Shown piece after piece: positions 27,782 to 36,006 of a stretch of DNA of 49,916 bases. Made by a program: the position numbers and the translations under genes. The stretch is from Rhodocyclaceae bacterium UBA5602 (GTDB taxonomy: Bacteria > Pseudomonadota > Gammaproteobacteria > Burkholderiales > Rhodocyclaceae). Every line of letters starts with the position of its first letter. The first letter of the stretch is position 1. The stretch is taken from positions 34,921 through 84,836 of the forward strand of contig DILC01000077.1 in assembly GCA_002424865.1 (NCBI GenBank). Direction: 5' to 3'. Under the pieces are notes generated by a model, which saw only the letters and a program-made list of their open reading frames with translations, did not search any database and was not told where the DNA came from.

Positions 27782-29368
27782 ATGCCACAGATCCCGCAAA
27801 ACAAACCGCACCAGAAAATCCTCATCCTCGACTTTGGCTCGCAGGTCGCGCAACTGATTGCCCGCCGCGTGAGGGAGCAACAGGTGTATTGCGAACTGCA
27901 TTCGTTTGACGTCACCGAAGACTTCATCCGCGAGTTCAACCCGCGCGGCATTATTCTCTCCGGCGGGCCGAATTCGGTGTATGCCGGTGAAGAATGGCAA
28001 GCGCCGGATGTGGTGTTCAAGCTGGGTGTGCCGGTGCTGGGCATTTGCTACGGCATGCAGGCCATGGCCAAGCAACTGGGCGGTGAAGTGGAAAGCGGCG
28101 CGACGCGCGAGTTTGGCTACGCCGCCATCCGCGCCCGCGGCCATTCAAAGCTGTTCCGCGACTTGCAAGACCACACGAATGCTGAGGGCCATGGCCTGCT
28201 CGATGTATGGATGAGCCATGGCGATAAGGTCACGGCCTTGCCGCCGGGTTTTAGCGTCATTGGCAGTAACGAATCCACCCCGATTGCCGCCATGGCGGAT
28301 GAAGCACGCGGCTTGTACGCGGTGCAGTTCCATCCGGAAGTCACACACACCCTCAAAGGCCGCGAAATGTTCGCGCGTTTTGTGCATGACATTTGCCATT
28401 GCGACGCCAGCTGGACCATGCCCAATTATGTGGATGAAGCCATCACTGCCATACGCCAGCAAGTGGGTAGCGAAGAAGTCATCCTCGGGCTTTCAGGCGG
28501 GGTGGATTCCAGCGTTGCTGCCGCCTTGATCCACCGCGCCATTGGCGATCAGCTCACTTGCGTGTTTGTCGATAACGGCTTGTTGCGCCTGAATGAAGCC
28601 CGGCAAGTGATGGAAACCTTCGCCCAGCATCTGGGTGTGAACGTCATTCATGTGGATGCCACCGCGCAATTCATGGGGCATTTGAAAGGCGTAGCCGACC
28701 CGGAACAAAAACGCAAAATCATCGGCAGGGAATTTGTCGAAGTGTTCCAGGCTGAGTCGCAAAAACTACCCAATGCCAAATGGCTTGCGCAAGGCACGAT
28801 TTATCCGGACGTGATCGAGTCCGCCGGCGCCAAAACCAAAAAAGCGCACACCATCAAGAGCCACCACAATGTCGGCGGCCTGCCTGAGACGCTCAAGCTC
28901 AAATTGCTGGAGCCCTTGCGCGAGCTCTTCAAGGACGAAGTGCGGGAGCTAGGCGTGACGCTCGGTTTGCCGCACGACATGGTCTATCGCCACCCCTTCC
29001 CCGGCCCCGGCTTGGGCGTGCGCATCCTGGGCGAAGTCAAACAGGAGTTCGCTGACTTACTGCGCCAGGCCGACGCGATTTTCATTGATGAACTGCGCGC
29101 CGCCGGCTGGTACGGGAAAACCAGCCAAGCCTTTGTCGTCTTCCTGCCCGTGAAAAGCGTAGGCGTGATGGGTGACGGCAGAACTTACGAATACGTCGTC
29201 GCCCTGCGCGCCGTAGAAACCTCCGACTTCATGACCGCCCGCTGGGCAGAACTTCCTCATGAACTGCTCGGTCGCGTATCGAACCGCATCATTAATGAGA
29301 TTCGCGGCATCAACCGCGTGGTGTATGACATCTCCGGAAAGCCGCCGGCGACAATCGAGTGGGAGTGA
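27782..29368 (+). CDS. guaA: GMP synthase (glutamine-hydrolysing)
   Basis: The 528-residue enzyme makes GMP from XMP, ATP and glutamine. The class I glutamine amidotransferase domain (about 12-205) has C89 in LGICYGMQAMA, and its His-Glu partners lie in FHPEVTHT. The ATP-pyrophosphatase domain has LSGGVDSSVAAALI near 240. The dimerisation domain ends with PPATIEWE. Length and motifs are complete. The gap to rplU contains one dispersed repeat. Confidence 0.98.
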   Translation: MPQIPQNKPHQKILILDFGSQVAQLIARRVREQQVYCELHSFDVTEDFIREFNPRGIILSGGPNSVYAGEEWQAPDVVFKLGVPVLGICYGMQAMAKQLGGEVESGATREFGYAAIRARGHSKLFRDLQDHTNAEGHGLLDVWMSHGDKVTALPPGFSVIGSNESTPIAAMADEARGLYAVQFHPEVTHTLKGREMFARFVHDICHCDASWTMPNYVDEAITAIRQQVGSEEVILGLSGGVDSSVAAALIHRAIGDQLTCVFVDNGLLRLNEARQVMETFAQHLGVNVIHVDATAQFMGHLKGVADPEQKRKIIGREFVEVFQAESQKLPNAKWLAQGTIYPDVIESAGAKTKKAHTIKSHHNVGGLPETLKLKLLEPLRELFKDEVRELGVTLGLPHDMVYRHPFPGPGLGVRILGEVKQEFADLLRQADAIFIDELRAAGWYGKTSQAFVVFLPVKSVGVMGDGRTYEYVVALRAVETSDFMTARWAELPHELLGRVSNRIINEIRGINRVVYDISGKPPATIEWE

Positions 29369-29391
29369 AACGGGGCGTAGCCATTTCAATA

Positions 29392-29416
29392 AAAAAGTCG
29401 GCGCTGGCGGGACGGC
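29392..29416 (-). repeat. Dispersed CAGCGCCGACTTT repeat, copy F (intergenic)
   Basis: This copy is the closest to the apparent consensus: GCCGTCCCGC followed by CAGCGCCGACTTTTTT on the minus strand. It lies 24 bp after the guaA stop and 39 bp before the rplU -35 box. Confidence 0.85.
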
Positions 29417-29454
29417 GCAAATAGCAAATTCCGTCGAATGATGCTGAATTTTCA

Positions 29455-29483
29455 TTGACTTCAAGCGCTTGCCTCAGTACACT
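29455..29483 (+). promoter_or_regulatory. Sigma-70 promoter for rplU-rpmA
   Basis: TTGACT (29455-29460) and TACACT (29478-29483) are separated by 17 bp, near the sigma-70 consensus. The rplU ATG is about 38 bp downstream, with a GGAG site before it. Confidence 0.65.
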
Positions 29484-29520
29484 GCGCAACTCTTTGTTTT
29501 ATCCATTTGGAGTCACCATC

Positions 29521-29832
29521 ATGTATGCGGTCATAAAAACCGGCGGCAAGCAGTATCGCGTTGTCGCTGGCGAAAAACTTAAAATAGAACAGATACCGGC
29601 TGATGTAGGCACTGAAATCACTCTTGACCAGGTGCTCATGGTCGGCGAAGGCGAATCGGTCAAGATCGGTGCCCCTCTCGTTGCTGGCGCTACCGTCACG
29701 GCTAAAGTGATTGCCCAGGGCCGCCATCCCAAGGTCACCATTTTCAAGATGCGTCGCCGTAAGCACTACCAGAAGCACCAAGGCCACCGTCAGAATTTCA
29801 CAGAAATTGAAATCAGCGGCATCGCCGCCTGA
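29521..29832 (+). CDS. rplU: 50S ribosomal protein L21
   Basis: The 103-residue protein has the L21 pattern: MYAVIKTGGKQYRV at the start, then AQGRHPKVTIFKMRRRKHYQ. It binds 23S rRNA in the large subunit. A longer in-frame start at 29455 overlaps the promoter and is not needed. rpmA follows by 28 bp. Confidence 0.98.
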   Translation: MYAVIKTGGKQYRVVAGEKLKIEQIPADVGTEITLDQVLMVGEGESVKIGAPLVAGATVTAKVIAQGRHPKVTIFKMRRRKHYQKHQGHRQNFTEIEISGIAA

Positions 29833-29860
29833 TCGAACCCACTGAGTCAGGAGCTAAAAC

Positions 29861-30124
29861 ATGGCACATAAAAAAGCAGGCGGCAGTTCGCGTAACGGCC
29901 GCGATTCGGAATCAAAACGACTCGGCGTTAAACGCTACGGCGGCCAGCTGATTTCGGCGGGCAGCATCATCGTCCGGCAACGCGGTACTGAGTTTCACCC
30001 TGGTGATAATGTCGGCATGGGCAAGGACCACACCTTGTTTGCCAAAGTTGAAGGCACGGTTTTGTTTGCTGTCAAAGGCATCAAAAAACGCCGCGTGATC
30101 AGCATTATCCCCGCAGCGGTTTAA
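29861..30124 (+). CDS. rpmA: 50S ribosomal protein L27
   Basis: The 87-residue protein starts MAHKKAGGSSRNGRDSESKR, the invariant L27 N-terminus that reaches the peptidyl-transferase centre. Its C-terminal beta barrel includes ISAGSIIVRQRGT and VGMGKDHTLFA. It is co-transcribed with rplU and followed by a strong terminator. Confidence 0.98.
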   Translation: MAHKKAGGSSRNGRDSESKRLGVKRYGGQLISAGSIIVRQRGTEFHPGDNVGMGKDHTLFAKVEGTVLFAVKGIKKRRVISIIPAAV

Positions 30125-30139
30125 TGTTTTAATACAACT

Positions 30140-30176
30140 AAAGCCCTGTCGTTGCTTTGGCAACGGCAGGGCTTTT
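30140..30176 (+). terminator. Strong Rho-independent terminator after rpmA
   Basis: A 16-bp stem (AAAGCCCTGTCGTTGC with GCAACGGCAGGGCTTT, one G-U pair) and a TTTG loop are followed by a short T-run. It ends 12 bp before obgE and would reduce read-through from the ribosomal genes. Confidence 0.85.
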
Positions 30177-30188
30177 GACATTTAAATT

Positions 30189-31289
30189 ATGAAATTTTTT
30201 GACGAAGCACGTATTGAGGTATTCGCTGGCGACGGCGGTAACGGCGCGGCATCGTTTCGTCGTGAGAAATACATTCCCATGGGTGGCCCCGATGGCGGCG
30301 ATGGTGGCCGTGGCGGCAGCATCTGGGCAGAAGCGGACAGAAACCTCAATACCCTGATCGACTTCCGCTACACGCGTTCCTTCCATGCCCAAAAAGGCGA
30401 GAAAGGCCACGGCTCTGATCGTTATGGCAAAAGTGGCGAAGACCTGGTGTTGCCCATGCCCGTTGGCACCATCATCACCGATCGCGTGACAAACGAAGTG
30501 CTGGCCGACCTGGATGTGCATGGCAAGCGCGTGCTGATTGCCAAAGGCGGCACAGGCGGCTTGGGCAATTTGCACTTCAAATCCAGCACCAATCGCTCAC
30601 CCCGCCAATGCACACCTGGCCAGCCCGGCGAGCAGCATGAGTTGCAGCTAGAGCTCAAAGTACTCGCCGATGTGGGCTTGCTTGGCCTGCCCAATGCCGG
30701 CAAATCCACCTTCATCCGTGCCGTGTCATCCGCCAAGCCCAAAGTGGCGGATTATCCCTTCACTACGTTGCACCCAAATCTTGGCGTCGTGCGTGTCGAT
30801 CATCGGCGCAGCTTTGTGATCGCCGATATCCCGGGGCTGATCGAAGGCGCGGCCGATGGCGCCGGCTTGGGGCATCGCTTTTTGAAACATTTGCAACGCA
30901 CAGGCCTGCTCTTGCATCTGGTCGATTTAGCGCCTTTTGACCCGGATGCAGACCCGGCACATGATGCGCAGGCGATTCTTGAAGAACTCCGCCGCTATGA
31001 TCAATCCTTGTTTGACAAGCCGCGCTGGCTGCTGATCAACAAGATCGACCTGGTGCCCGAAGAAGAGCGCGCCGAGCGCATTAAAAAACTGGTGGATAGC
31101 TATCAACCATCGCGCCATTTCGTCATTTCAGGCATCAGCGGCCTGGGTTGCAAAGAAGTGTGTTTTGCCATCATGGACCACCTCGAAAATCAACGGGCAC
31201 ATTTAGCGCTTGATGGCAACGGCGAAGCGCCAGGCCAGCCAGCAAATGGACATCCAGACGGCTCCCCAGATGCGGCAAGAGATAGCTAA
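30189..31289 (+). CDS. obgE: GTPase ObgE
   Basis: The 366-residue ribosome-associated GTPase has the glycine-rich Obg domain (1 to about 158) with GGDGGRGGSIW. The G domain carries GLPNAGKSTFIRAVS near 166, DIPGLIEGAADG near 213 and NKIDLVP near 283. It acts in large-subunit assembly and stress responses. No Shine-Dalgarno sequence stands at normal distance before the ATG because the terminator stem occupies that region. The 3' end overlaps the probable proB start. Confidence 0.97.
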   Translation: MKFFDEARIEVFAGDGGNGAASFRREKYIPMGGPDGGDGGRGGSIWAEADRNLNTLIDFRYTRSFHAQKGEKGHGSDRYGKSGEDLVLPMPVGTIITDRVTNEVLADLDVHGKRVLIAKGGTGGLGNLHFKSSTNRSPRQCTPGQPGEQHELQLELKVLADVGLLGLPNAGKSTFIRAVSSAKPKVADYPFTTLHPNLGVVRVDHRRSFVIADIPGLIEGAADGAGLGHRFLKHLQRTGLLLHLVDLAPFDPDADPAHDAQAILEELRRYDQSLFDKPRWLLINKIDLVPEEERAERIKKLVDSYQPSRHFVISGISGLGCKEVCFAIMDHLENQRAHLALDGNGEAPGQPANGHPDGSPDAARDS

Positions 31290-32385
31290 AGCACGCCGCT
31301 TGGTCGTTAAAGTTGGCAGCGCGCTAGTCACCAACAATGGTGATGGCTTGTCATACGAATTCATCAACGACTGCGCACGCCAAATTGCGGCATTGCGCGC
31401 GGCTGGCAAAGAGGTTCTGCTGGTTTCATCCGGCGCCATTGCGGCAGGCATGCAACGCCTGGGCTGGGCAACTCGCCCGCACGCCATGCACGACTTGCAA
31501 GCCGCGGCAGCGGTGGGGCAAATGGGGCTGGCGCAGGCTTATGACACCACGTTTGCCAAGCATGGCTTGCAGGTTGCGCAAATTTTATTAACCCATGCCG
31601 ACCTGGCCGATCGTGCGCGTTATTTGAATGCACGATCCACCCTGCATACCCTGCTCAGTTTGGGTGTCACGCCGGTCATCAATGAAAACGATACCGTCGT
31701 TACCGATGAAATCAAGTTCGGGGATAACGATACCCTGGGCGCGCTGGTCGCCAATCTGGTGGAAGCCGATGCCTTGATCATCCTGACTGACCAAGCCGGG
31801 CTATACACGGCTGACCCGCGCCGTGACGCTACGGCCACCTTGATTGCTGAGGGGCCGGCGGGTGACAAGCAGTTTGAAGCCATGGCCGGTGGCGCGGGCT
31901 CTGGCATTAGCCGTGGCGGCATGATCACGAAAGTACGTGCCGCGCAACGTGCCGCCAGGAGTGGCGCGCACACGATGATCGTGAGCGGCCATACGCCAGA
32001 TGCGTTGATTTCCGCGAGCCAAGGCGCAGCCATTGGCACCTTGCTCTACGCCACCGCCTCGCCACTGGCTGCGAGAAAGCAATGGCTAGCCGATCATTTG
32101 CAACTGGCAGGCACCCTCACCCTGGATGACGGCGCGGTCAAAGCTTTGACCGCCGGGCGCAGCCTTTTGCCGGTTGGCGTTACCTCAGTCAGCGGCGAAT
32201 TTGGCCGAGGCGCTGTGGTTGCCTGTTGCTCGGCTTCCGGTCAGGAAGTCGCACGCGGCTTGGTCAATTACGCCAGCACCGAGGCAAGACGCCTCGCTGG
32301 ACGCAGCACACAGGATATTGAAACCATCCTGGGTTATTTAGACAGCGAAGAACTGATCCATCGGGACAATCTGATCCTGCTCTGA
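31246..32385 (+). CDS. proB: Glutamate 5-kinase
   Basis: The enzyme phosphorylates glutamate in the first step of proline synthesis. The amino-acid-kinase domain begins with LVVKVGSALVTNNGDG. It has VSSGAIAAGM, INENDTVVTDEI and KFGDNDTLGALVANL. A C-terminal PUA domain (about 280-379) has VTSVSGEFGRGAVV. The start is uncertain: ATGs at 31210-31213, 31246 and 31270 are in frame, none with a good ribosome-binding site. All overlap the obgE end. The 31246 start gives 379 residues and the 31270 start gives 371, nearer the usual length. Confidence 0.95.
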   Translation: MDIQTAPQMRQEIAKARRLVVKVGSALVTNNGDGLSYEFINDCARQIAALRAAGKEVLLVSSGAIAAGMQRLGWATRPHAMHDLQAAAAVGQMGLAQAYDTTFAKHGLQVAQILLTHADLADRARYLNARSTLHTLLSLGVTPVINENDTVVTDEIKFGDNDTLGALVANLVEADALIILTDQAGLYTADPRRDATATLIAEGPAGDKQFEAMAGGAGSGISRGGMITKVRAAQRAARSGAHTMIVSGHTPDALISASQGAAIGTLLYATASPLAARKQWLADHLQLAGTLTLDDGAVKALTAGRSLLPVGVTSVSGEFGRGAVVACCSASGQEVARGLVNYASTEARRLAGRSTQDIETILGYLDSEELIHRDNLILL

Positions 32386-32593
32386 CCTTGCCCTGATTTG
32401 GCGGTTTATTTTATTGGTTTAACAGGTTGTTAGCGTTTCCCGGCGCAAGCAATAGCCCGCCCGCTGCGCTAAATTACTTTACGCCATGAAAAAATCATCG
32501 CTGTACGTTTTGCCAAGAACGTGAGAAGTGCCCGCGCTTCGGATATACTGCGCACCCTGAAGTTGGATGTGCGGCAAATAGCGCCATCCTACT

Positions 32594-32686
32594 GGAGACG
32601 TGGCCGAGTGGTCGAAGGCACACCCCTGCTAAGGGTGCATCTGGGCAAAACCTGGATCCAGGGTTCGAATCCCTGCGTCTCCGCCA
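32594..32686 (+). tRNA. tRNA-Ser (anticodon GCU)
   Basis: The 93-nt type II tRNA has acceptor strands GGAGACG and CGTCTCC with encoded GCCA. The anticodon arm CCCCTGCTAAGGG carries GCT. A long variable arm and the T-arm GGTTCGAATCC follow. A TATACT -10-like hexamer is at 32544-32549. The gap from proB (32386-32593) shows no gene. Confidence 0.97.
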
Positions 32687-32696
32687 GTTATTTATC

Positions 32697-32735
32697 AAAA
32701 CCCGCATGGCTACTTGCTTTGCGGGTTTTTATTTT
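32697..32735 (+). terminator. Terminator after tRNA-Ser(GCU)
   Basis: AAAACCCGCA pairs with TGCGGGTTTT across a 13-nt loop and leads into a T-rich run. It begins 11 bp after the tRNA. Confidence 0.8.
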
Positions 32736-32908
32736 GCACGCCCCTCTTGGCGCAAGAACAACCATCCACGCTTCGCGGCCCACGGTTTTCCCGCGAGTCT
32801 TCCGTGTTGGCGAACCAAGAACCACACCGCATGCTTTAGACTTCCCCCTGTCAGCGCATTGACTCTCCGTTTTTTGCCGAACACTCTTCAACCAAAGGAA
32901 CGACCAAA

Positions 32909-33160
32909 ATGAAAAATCTGACCGTAGTTATCCGTGCCGAGTTGGAAGTGCCTGAAGACTGGACGTTAGTTGATCATGCTTCCGGCATGCAGGTGCTCAA
33001 AATTGGTAACCAGTTGGTGGATTTTGACATCACGCCGCTGAGCACGATGAGCGATGCGCCCGATGCTGAATGGTCTGATCAGGATGAAGACTTGATGAAT
33101 ACCGTACTGGATGCTGTTGTGGGTATTGATATTGAGCTGGCTTTAGCCAACAGCCAGTAA
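32909..33160 (+). CDS. Small acidic protein of unknown function
   Basis: The 83-residue protein is not recognised. It is strongly acidic (EWSDQDEDLMN in the middle and few basic residues). It has alternating strands at the start (LTVVIRAELEVP), a GMQVLKIGNQLVDFDI hairpin and a probable C-terminal helix. AAAGGA stands 9-10 bp before the ATG. There is no signal peptide or membrane segment. It lies alone between a tRNA terminator and convergent rnfH. Codon use looks like its neighbours, and the frame has no internal stop, so I take it as a real gene. Confidence 0.7.
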   Translation: MKNLTVVIRAELEVPEDWTLVDHASGMQVLKIGNQLVDFDITPLSTMSDAPDAEWSDQDEDLMNTVLDAVVGIDIELALANSQ

Positions 33161-33278
33161 AGCCAGGCCTGCGGCCACTGCGTTGCAGCGGCCGTGTTGC
33201 CAAAGCCGACGTGTTGACCGGTTTTTGAATGCTGGCACTTGACATGCCAGCACATGAAAGGCGTCCCGCGCCCGTTGA

Positions 33279-33617
33279 TCAAGCCCGGCCATCGCCTTTT
33301 TTCATGGCGCGGCCTTCGGCGGCGCGTTGTTTCCTGGCCGCCTTGGGGTCTGCGATCAACGGGCGATAAATTTCCACGCGATCACGGTCGCGCAACGGGG
33401 TATCGGGCTTGACCAGTTTGGCAAAAATACCCAGCTTGTTTTGCGCCAGATCAACCTCTGGGTGGCGGGTCAGGATGCCTGATTGCTCCACAGCCTGCAG
33501 TACCGTGCTGCCGCAGGGCATTTTGAGGCGCATGACCTCTTGCTGCCCGGGCAAGGCATACACCACGTCAACATTCAGCAGGCCGCCTGGGCTTTGTGTG
33601 CTCACGGGCTCAGCCAT
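33279..33617 (-). CDS. RnfH/RatB family protein
   Basis: The 112-residue protein has the ubiquitin-like RnfH fold: LNVDVVYALPGQQEVMRLKM, SGILTRHPEVDL, KLGIFAKLVKPDTPLRDRDRVEIYRPL, given here by conserved parts. The C-terminal tail is basic. It starts 8 bp inside the end of ratA, so translation is coupled. It is often paired with ratA in proteobacteria; its role is uncertain. I used the ATG at 33617, since the longer frame only reads through ratA. Confidence 0.88.
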   Translation of the reverse strand: MAEPVSTQSPGGLLNVDVVYALPGQQEVMRLKMPCGSTVLQAVEQSGILTRHPEVDLAQNKLGIFAKLVKPDTPLRDRDRVEIYRPLIADPKAARKQRAAEGRAMKKGDGRA

Positions 33618-34041
33618 AAATTTTTTGCGCGCGTTTAACGAAGGACTCAACAAAGGTCTCCGTAATATGGCTGAACATGGGGCCGAGCACTTTTTCCAGG
33701 AGCCGGTTGGAAAACTCGTAATGCAGCTTGAATTCAATCTTGCAGGCTGAATCGCCCAAGGGCAAAAAACGCCATTGGCCATCCAGATGCTTTAATGGGC
33801 CATCGGTAAGCGTTAGCTGCATGAGGTGCGGCGCGTCTTTGGTGTTGTCAGTCGAAAAATGCGACTTGATGCCGTGGTAATTGATATGCACGGTGGCTTG
33901 GGTACGCGTTGCCGTGCGTTCGGTCACCTCTGTGCCGCCACACCAAGGCAAAAATTGCGGATAGTCTTCGATGCGATCAACGAGTTCAAACATTTGTGTC
34001 GGCGTACGTTCGATCAAAACAGATTTTTCAACCAGGGCCAT
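33610..34041 (-). CDS. ratA: RatA-like START/Coq10-domain protein
   Basis: The 143-residue protein belongs to the START-like Coq10/RatA family. It shows SVLIERTPTQMFELVDRIEDYPQFLPWC (ends SVL and PWC) and FKLHYEFSNRLLEKVLGPMF. E. coli RatA was reported to block 70S assembly as a toxin, but the family also includes ubiquinone-binding Coq10 proteins. It forms a pair with rnfH and diverges from smpB. Confidence 0.9.
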   Translation of the reverse strand: MALVEKSVLIERTPTQMFELVDRIEDYPQFLPWCGGTEVTERTATRTQATVHINYHGIKSHFSTDNTKDAPHLMQLTLTDGPLKHLDGQWRFLPLGDSACKIEFKLHYEFSNRLLEKVLGPMFSHITETFVESFVKRAQKIYG

Positions 34042-34116
34042 GTGGGATGCGCGCGATGTTAGCGCAGGGGTGAAGTAGAATTGAGCTCATTTTAGCGCAC
34101 CGCCCCAACCTGCCCC

Positions 34117-34566
34117 ATGAGCATTGCCGATAACAAAAAAGCATTTCACGACTACTTCATTGAAGAACGATATGAAGCGGGTTTGGTGCTCGAAGGCTGG
34201 GAAGTAAAGTCGATCCGTGCTGGCCGCGTGCAGATTAAAGAGGCTTACGTGCTGATCAAAAGAGGTGAGCTTTATCTGATCGGTGCGCACATCAGCCCTC
34301 TCCTCTCTGCCTCAACCCATGTGCTTCCTGATCCGGTGCGCACACGAAAACTGCTGCTCAACCGCCGCGAGATTGATCAACTCATCGGCAAGGTCGAGCG
34401 CGCAGGCTATGCGCTGGTGCCACTTGATTTGCATTACAGCAAAGGGCGTGTCAAGCTCTCCGTTGGCTTGGCCAAAGGCAAAAAACAGCACGATAAGCGC
34501 GAAACAGAAAAAGAACGTGACTGGGTGCGCGAAAAAGCGCGCGTGATGAGGGATAAGCGGGGATAA
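34117..34566 (+). CDS. smpB: SsrA-binding protein SmpB
   Basis: The 149-residue protein binds tmRNA for ribosome rescue. It has KKAFHDYFIEERYEAGLVLEGWEVKS in the N-terminal part (ends KKA and VKS), QIKEAYVLIKRGELYL and the basic C-terminal tail KKQHDKRETEKERDW that enters the ribosome. No ssrA gene was seen in the window. It starts 75 bp from the divergent ratA. Confidence 0.97.
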   Translation: MSIADNKKAFHDYFIEERYEAGLVLEGWEVKSIRAGRVQIKEAYVLIKRGELYLIGAHISPLLSASTHVLPDPVRTRKLLLNRREIDQLIGKVERAGYALVPLDLHYSKGRVKLSVGLAKGKKQHDKRETEKERDWVREKARVMRDKRG

Positions 34567-34649
34567 GCGCGCTTAACGAGCAGCCCCCGCCGCGGCTTGG
34601 GCAGCCGCTGGATAAAGCAGCCTTGCAGCCTTTGCAAGCGCATCAGGCA

Positions 34650-35036
34650 TCAGTCTTGCCCGCTGCGTCGGCCTTTACCCCCTTGCTTATGCCTGCGCGG
34701 CCTTTCCGGATAAATATCACGCCCGGCATCGCGTATATCACGGCGGAGTTGCTGCCTGTCCTCTGGAGACATTCGGCCGCGGCCATCCCTTGATTGGTTA
34801 TCAACGCCTGCCTCATCAGGCATCATGCGACGATCATCCGCTGGGGATTCGTCGCGCGGGCTGCGGCCAGGAGTATCATTGCTTGCGTGTAACTCATTGA
34901 TACGGCCGCCAGATAGCGCCCGCTCAAACCACTGCATCACTTGCGCGGACGCTGGCACGCTCACCCCGCAAAGGGTCAGCGCAATGCAATGCACCATGGC
35001 ACGATAAAATTTTGTTCTCAGCAGCTTCATGAACAA
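34650..35036 (-). CDS. Secreted basic/acidic hypothetical protein
   Basis: The 128-residue protein is not recognised. A signal peptide (hydrophobic core about 16-29, cleavage near ASA at 29-31) is followed by a low-complexity region rich in Arg, Asp, Ser and Gly. A short conserved-looking segment MSPEDRQQLRRDIRDAGRDIYP (ends MSP and IYP) resembles C-terminal parts of small exported betaproteobacterial proteins. It is encoded divergently from the OmpR-like regulator, 176 bp away. A start at the second Met is possible. Confidence 0.6.
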   Translation of the reverse strand: MFMKLLRTKFYRAMVHCIALTLCGVSVPASAQVMQWFERALSGGRINELHASNDTPGRSPRDESPADDRRMMPDEAGVDNQSRDGRGRMSPEDRQQLRRDIRDAGRDIYPERPRRHKQGGKGRRSGQD

Positions 35037-35153
35037 TTCTCCCTGACACCGGCTCCCGCATGCCGGGACTGCCCGCTAAAGATTTTGCCAAGCTGGCGCT
35101 CCCAGTCTGCACAGCCAAATTCTAGCTGCGCGCTTGGCCTGCGCATGTGACGC

Positions 35154-35170
35154 TTTGTAATCATTTGTAA
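35154..35170. promoter_or_regulatory. Tandem TTTGTAA direct repeat upstream of the response regulator
   Basis: TTTGTAA occurs at 35154-35160 and again at 35164-35170, exactly one helical turn apart. OmpR-family regulators bind tandem direct repeats with about 10-bp spacing. The site lies 43 bp before the regulator ATG and could be autoregulatory. The GTAA halves also resemble CpxR-type sites. Confidence 0.45.
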
Positions 35171-35212
35171 GTCAGCCTAGCCAAGCCGTGAGAATCCAGC
35201 TACGATTTATCC

Positions 35213-35944
35213 ATGGATAAAGAAACCGCCCACAACAAAAAAATCCTCGTCGTCGATGACGACTTGCGCTTGCGCCAGTTATTGGAGCGCTATCTCGCGG
35301 ATCAAAATTTTACAGTCAAAGCCGTGCATGATAGCGTTGGCATGGATCGCGCGATGGAACGCGAGCGCTTTGATCTGTTGGTGCTGGATTTAATGCTGCC
35401 GGGTGAGGACGGCTTGGCCATTTGCCGGCGCTTGCGCGGCGATAAAAATGATGTTGCGATCATCATGCTGACCGCCAAAGGGGATGATGTCGAGCGCATT
35501 GTGGGGCTGGAAATGGGAGCGGATGATTATTTAGCCAAGCCGTTTAACCCCAGGGAGCTCCTGGCGCGCATCCATGCCGTGCTGCGGCGGCACAACGCGC
35601 TGCCCATGCCCGGCGCGCCTTCGACAACAGAAACCACGGTTGAATTTGGCCAAGTCGATGTCAATTTGGCCACGCGCGAGCTGCATCGCAATAATGAAAC
35701 ACATCTGCTCACCACGGGTGAATTTGGCTTGTTGCGCGTATTGCTGGAAAACCCGCGCCAGCCGATGAGCCGCGACAAACTCATGGAACTGGCGCGCGGC
35801 CGCGAGTATGAAGTATTCGATCGCGCGATTGACGTGCAAATTTCACGCTTGCGCAAATTGGTTGAGGAAGACCCTGCCAAGCCGCGTTACATCCAGACTG
35901 TGTGGGGCCTGGGTTATGTGTTCATTCCCGATGGCACGAAATAA
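35213..35944 (+). CDS. ompR: OmpR-family response regulator
   Basis: The 243-residue protein has a receiver domain (about 9-120) with the acidic pair D15/D16, the phosphoacceptor D59 in LLVLDLMLPGEDG, T86-A87 and the KPF lysine near 108. The C-terminal winged helix (about 145-238) has FGLLRVLLENP and VDVQISRLRKLVE. It closely matches betaproteobacterial OmpR. The next gene, a histidine kinase, begins 62 bp after its stop and is the likely partner. Targets are not visible. Confidence 0.92.
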   Translation: MDKETAHNKKILVVDDDLRLRQLLERYLADQNFTVKAVHDSVGMDRAMERERFDLLVLDLMLPGEDGLAICRRLRGDKNDVAIIMLTAKGDDVERIVGLEMGADDYLAKPFNPRELLARIHAVLRRHNALPMPGAPSTTETTVEFGQVDVNLATRELHRNNETHLLTTGEFGLLRVLLENPRQPMSRDKLMELARGREYEVFDRAIDVQISRLRKLVEEDPAKPRYIQTVWGLGYVFIPDGTK

Positions 35945-36006
35945 GCCAGGCCAAGACCCGCTTTGAACCTGCAAAAACAGCCACCGGCCATGTCGACCAT
36001 TGCGCG

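Noticed and set aside
33191..33215. Degenerate match to the repeat after the small acidic gene.
   Set aside because: About five mismatches in 25 bases, including the core; too weak to list.
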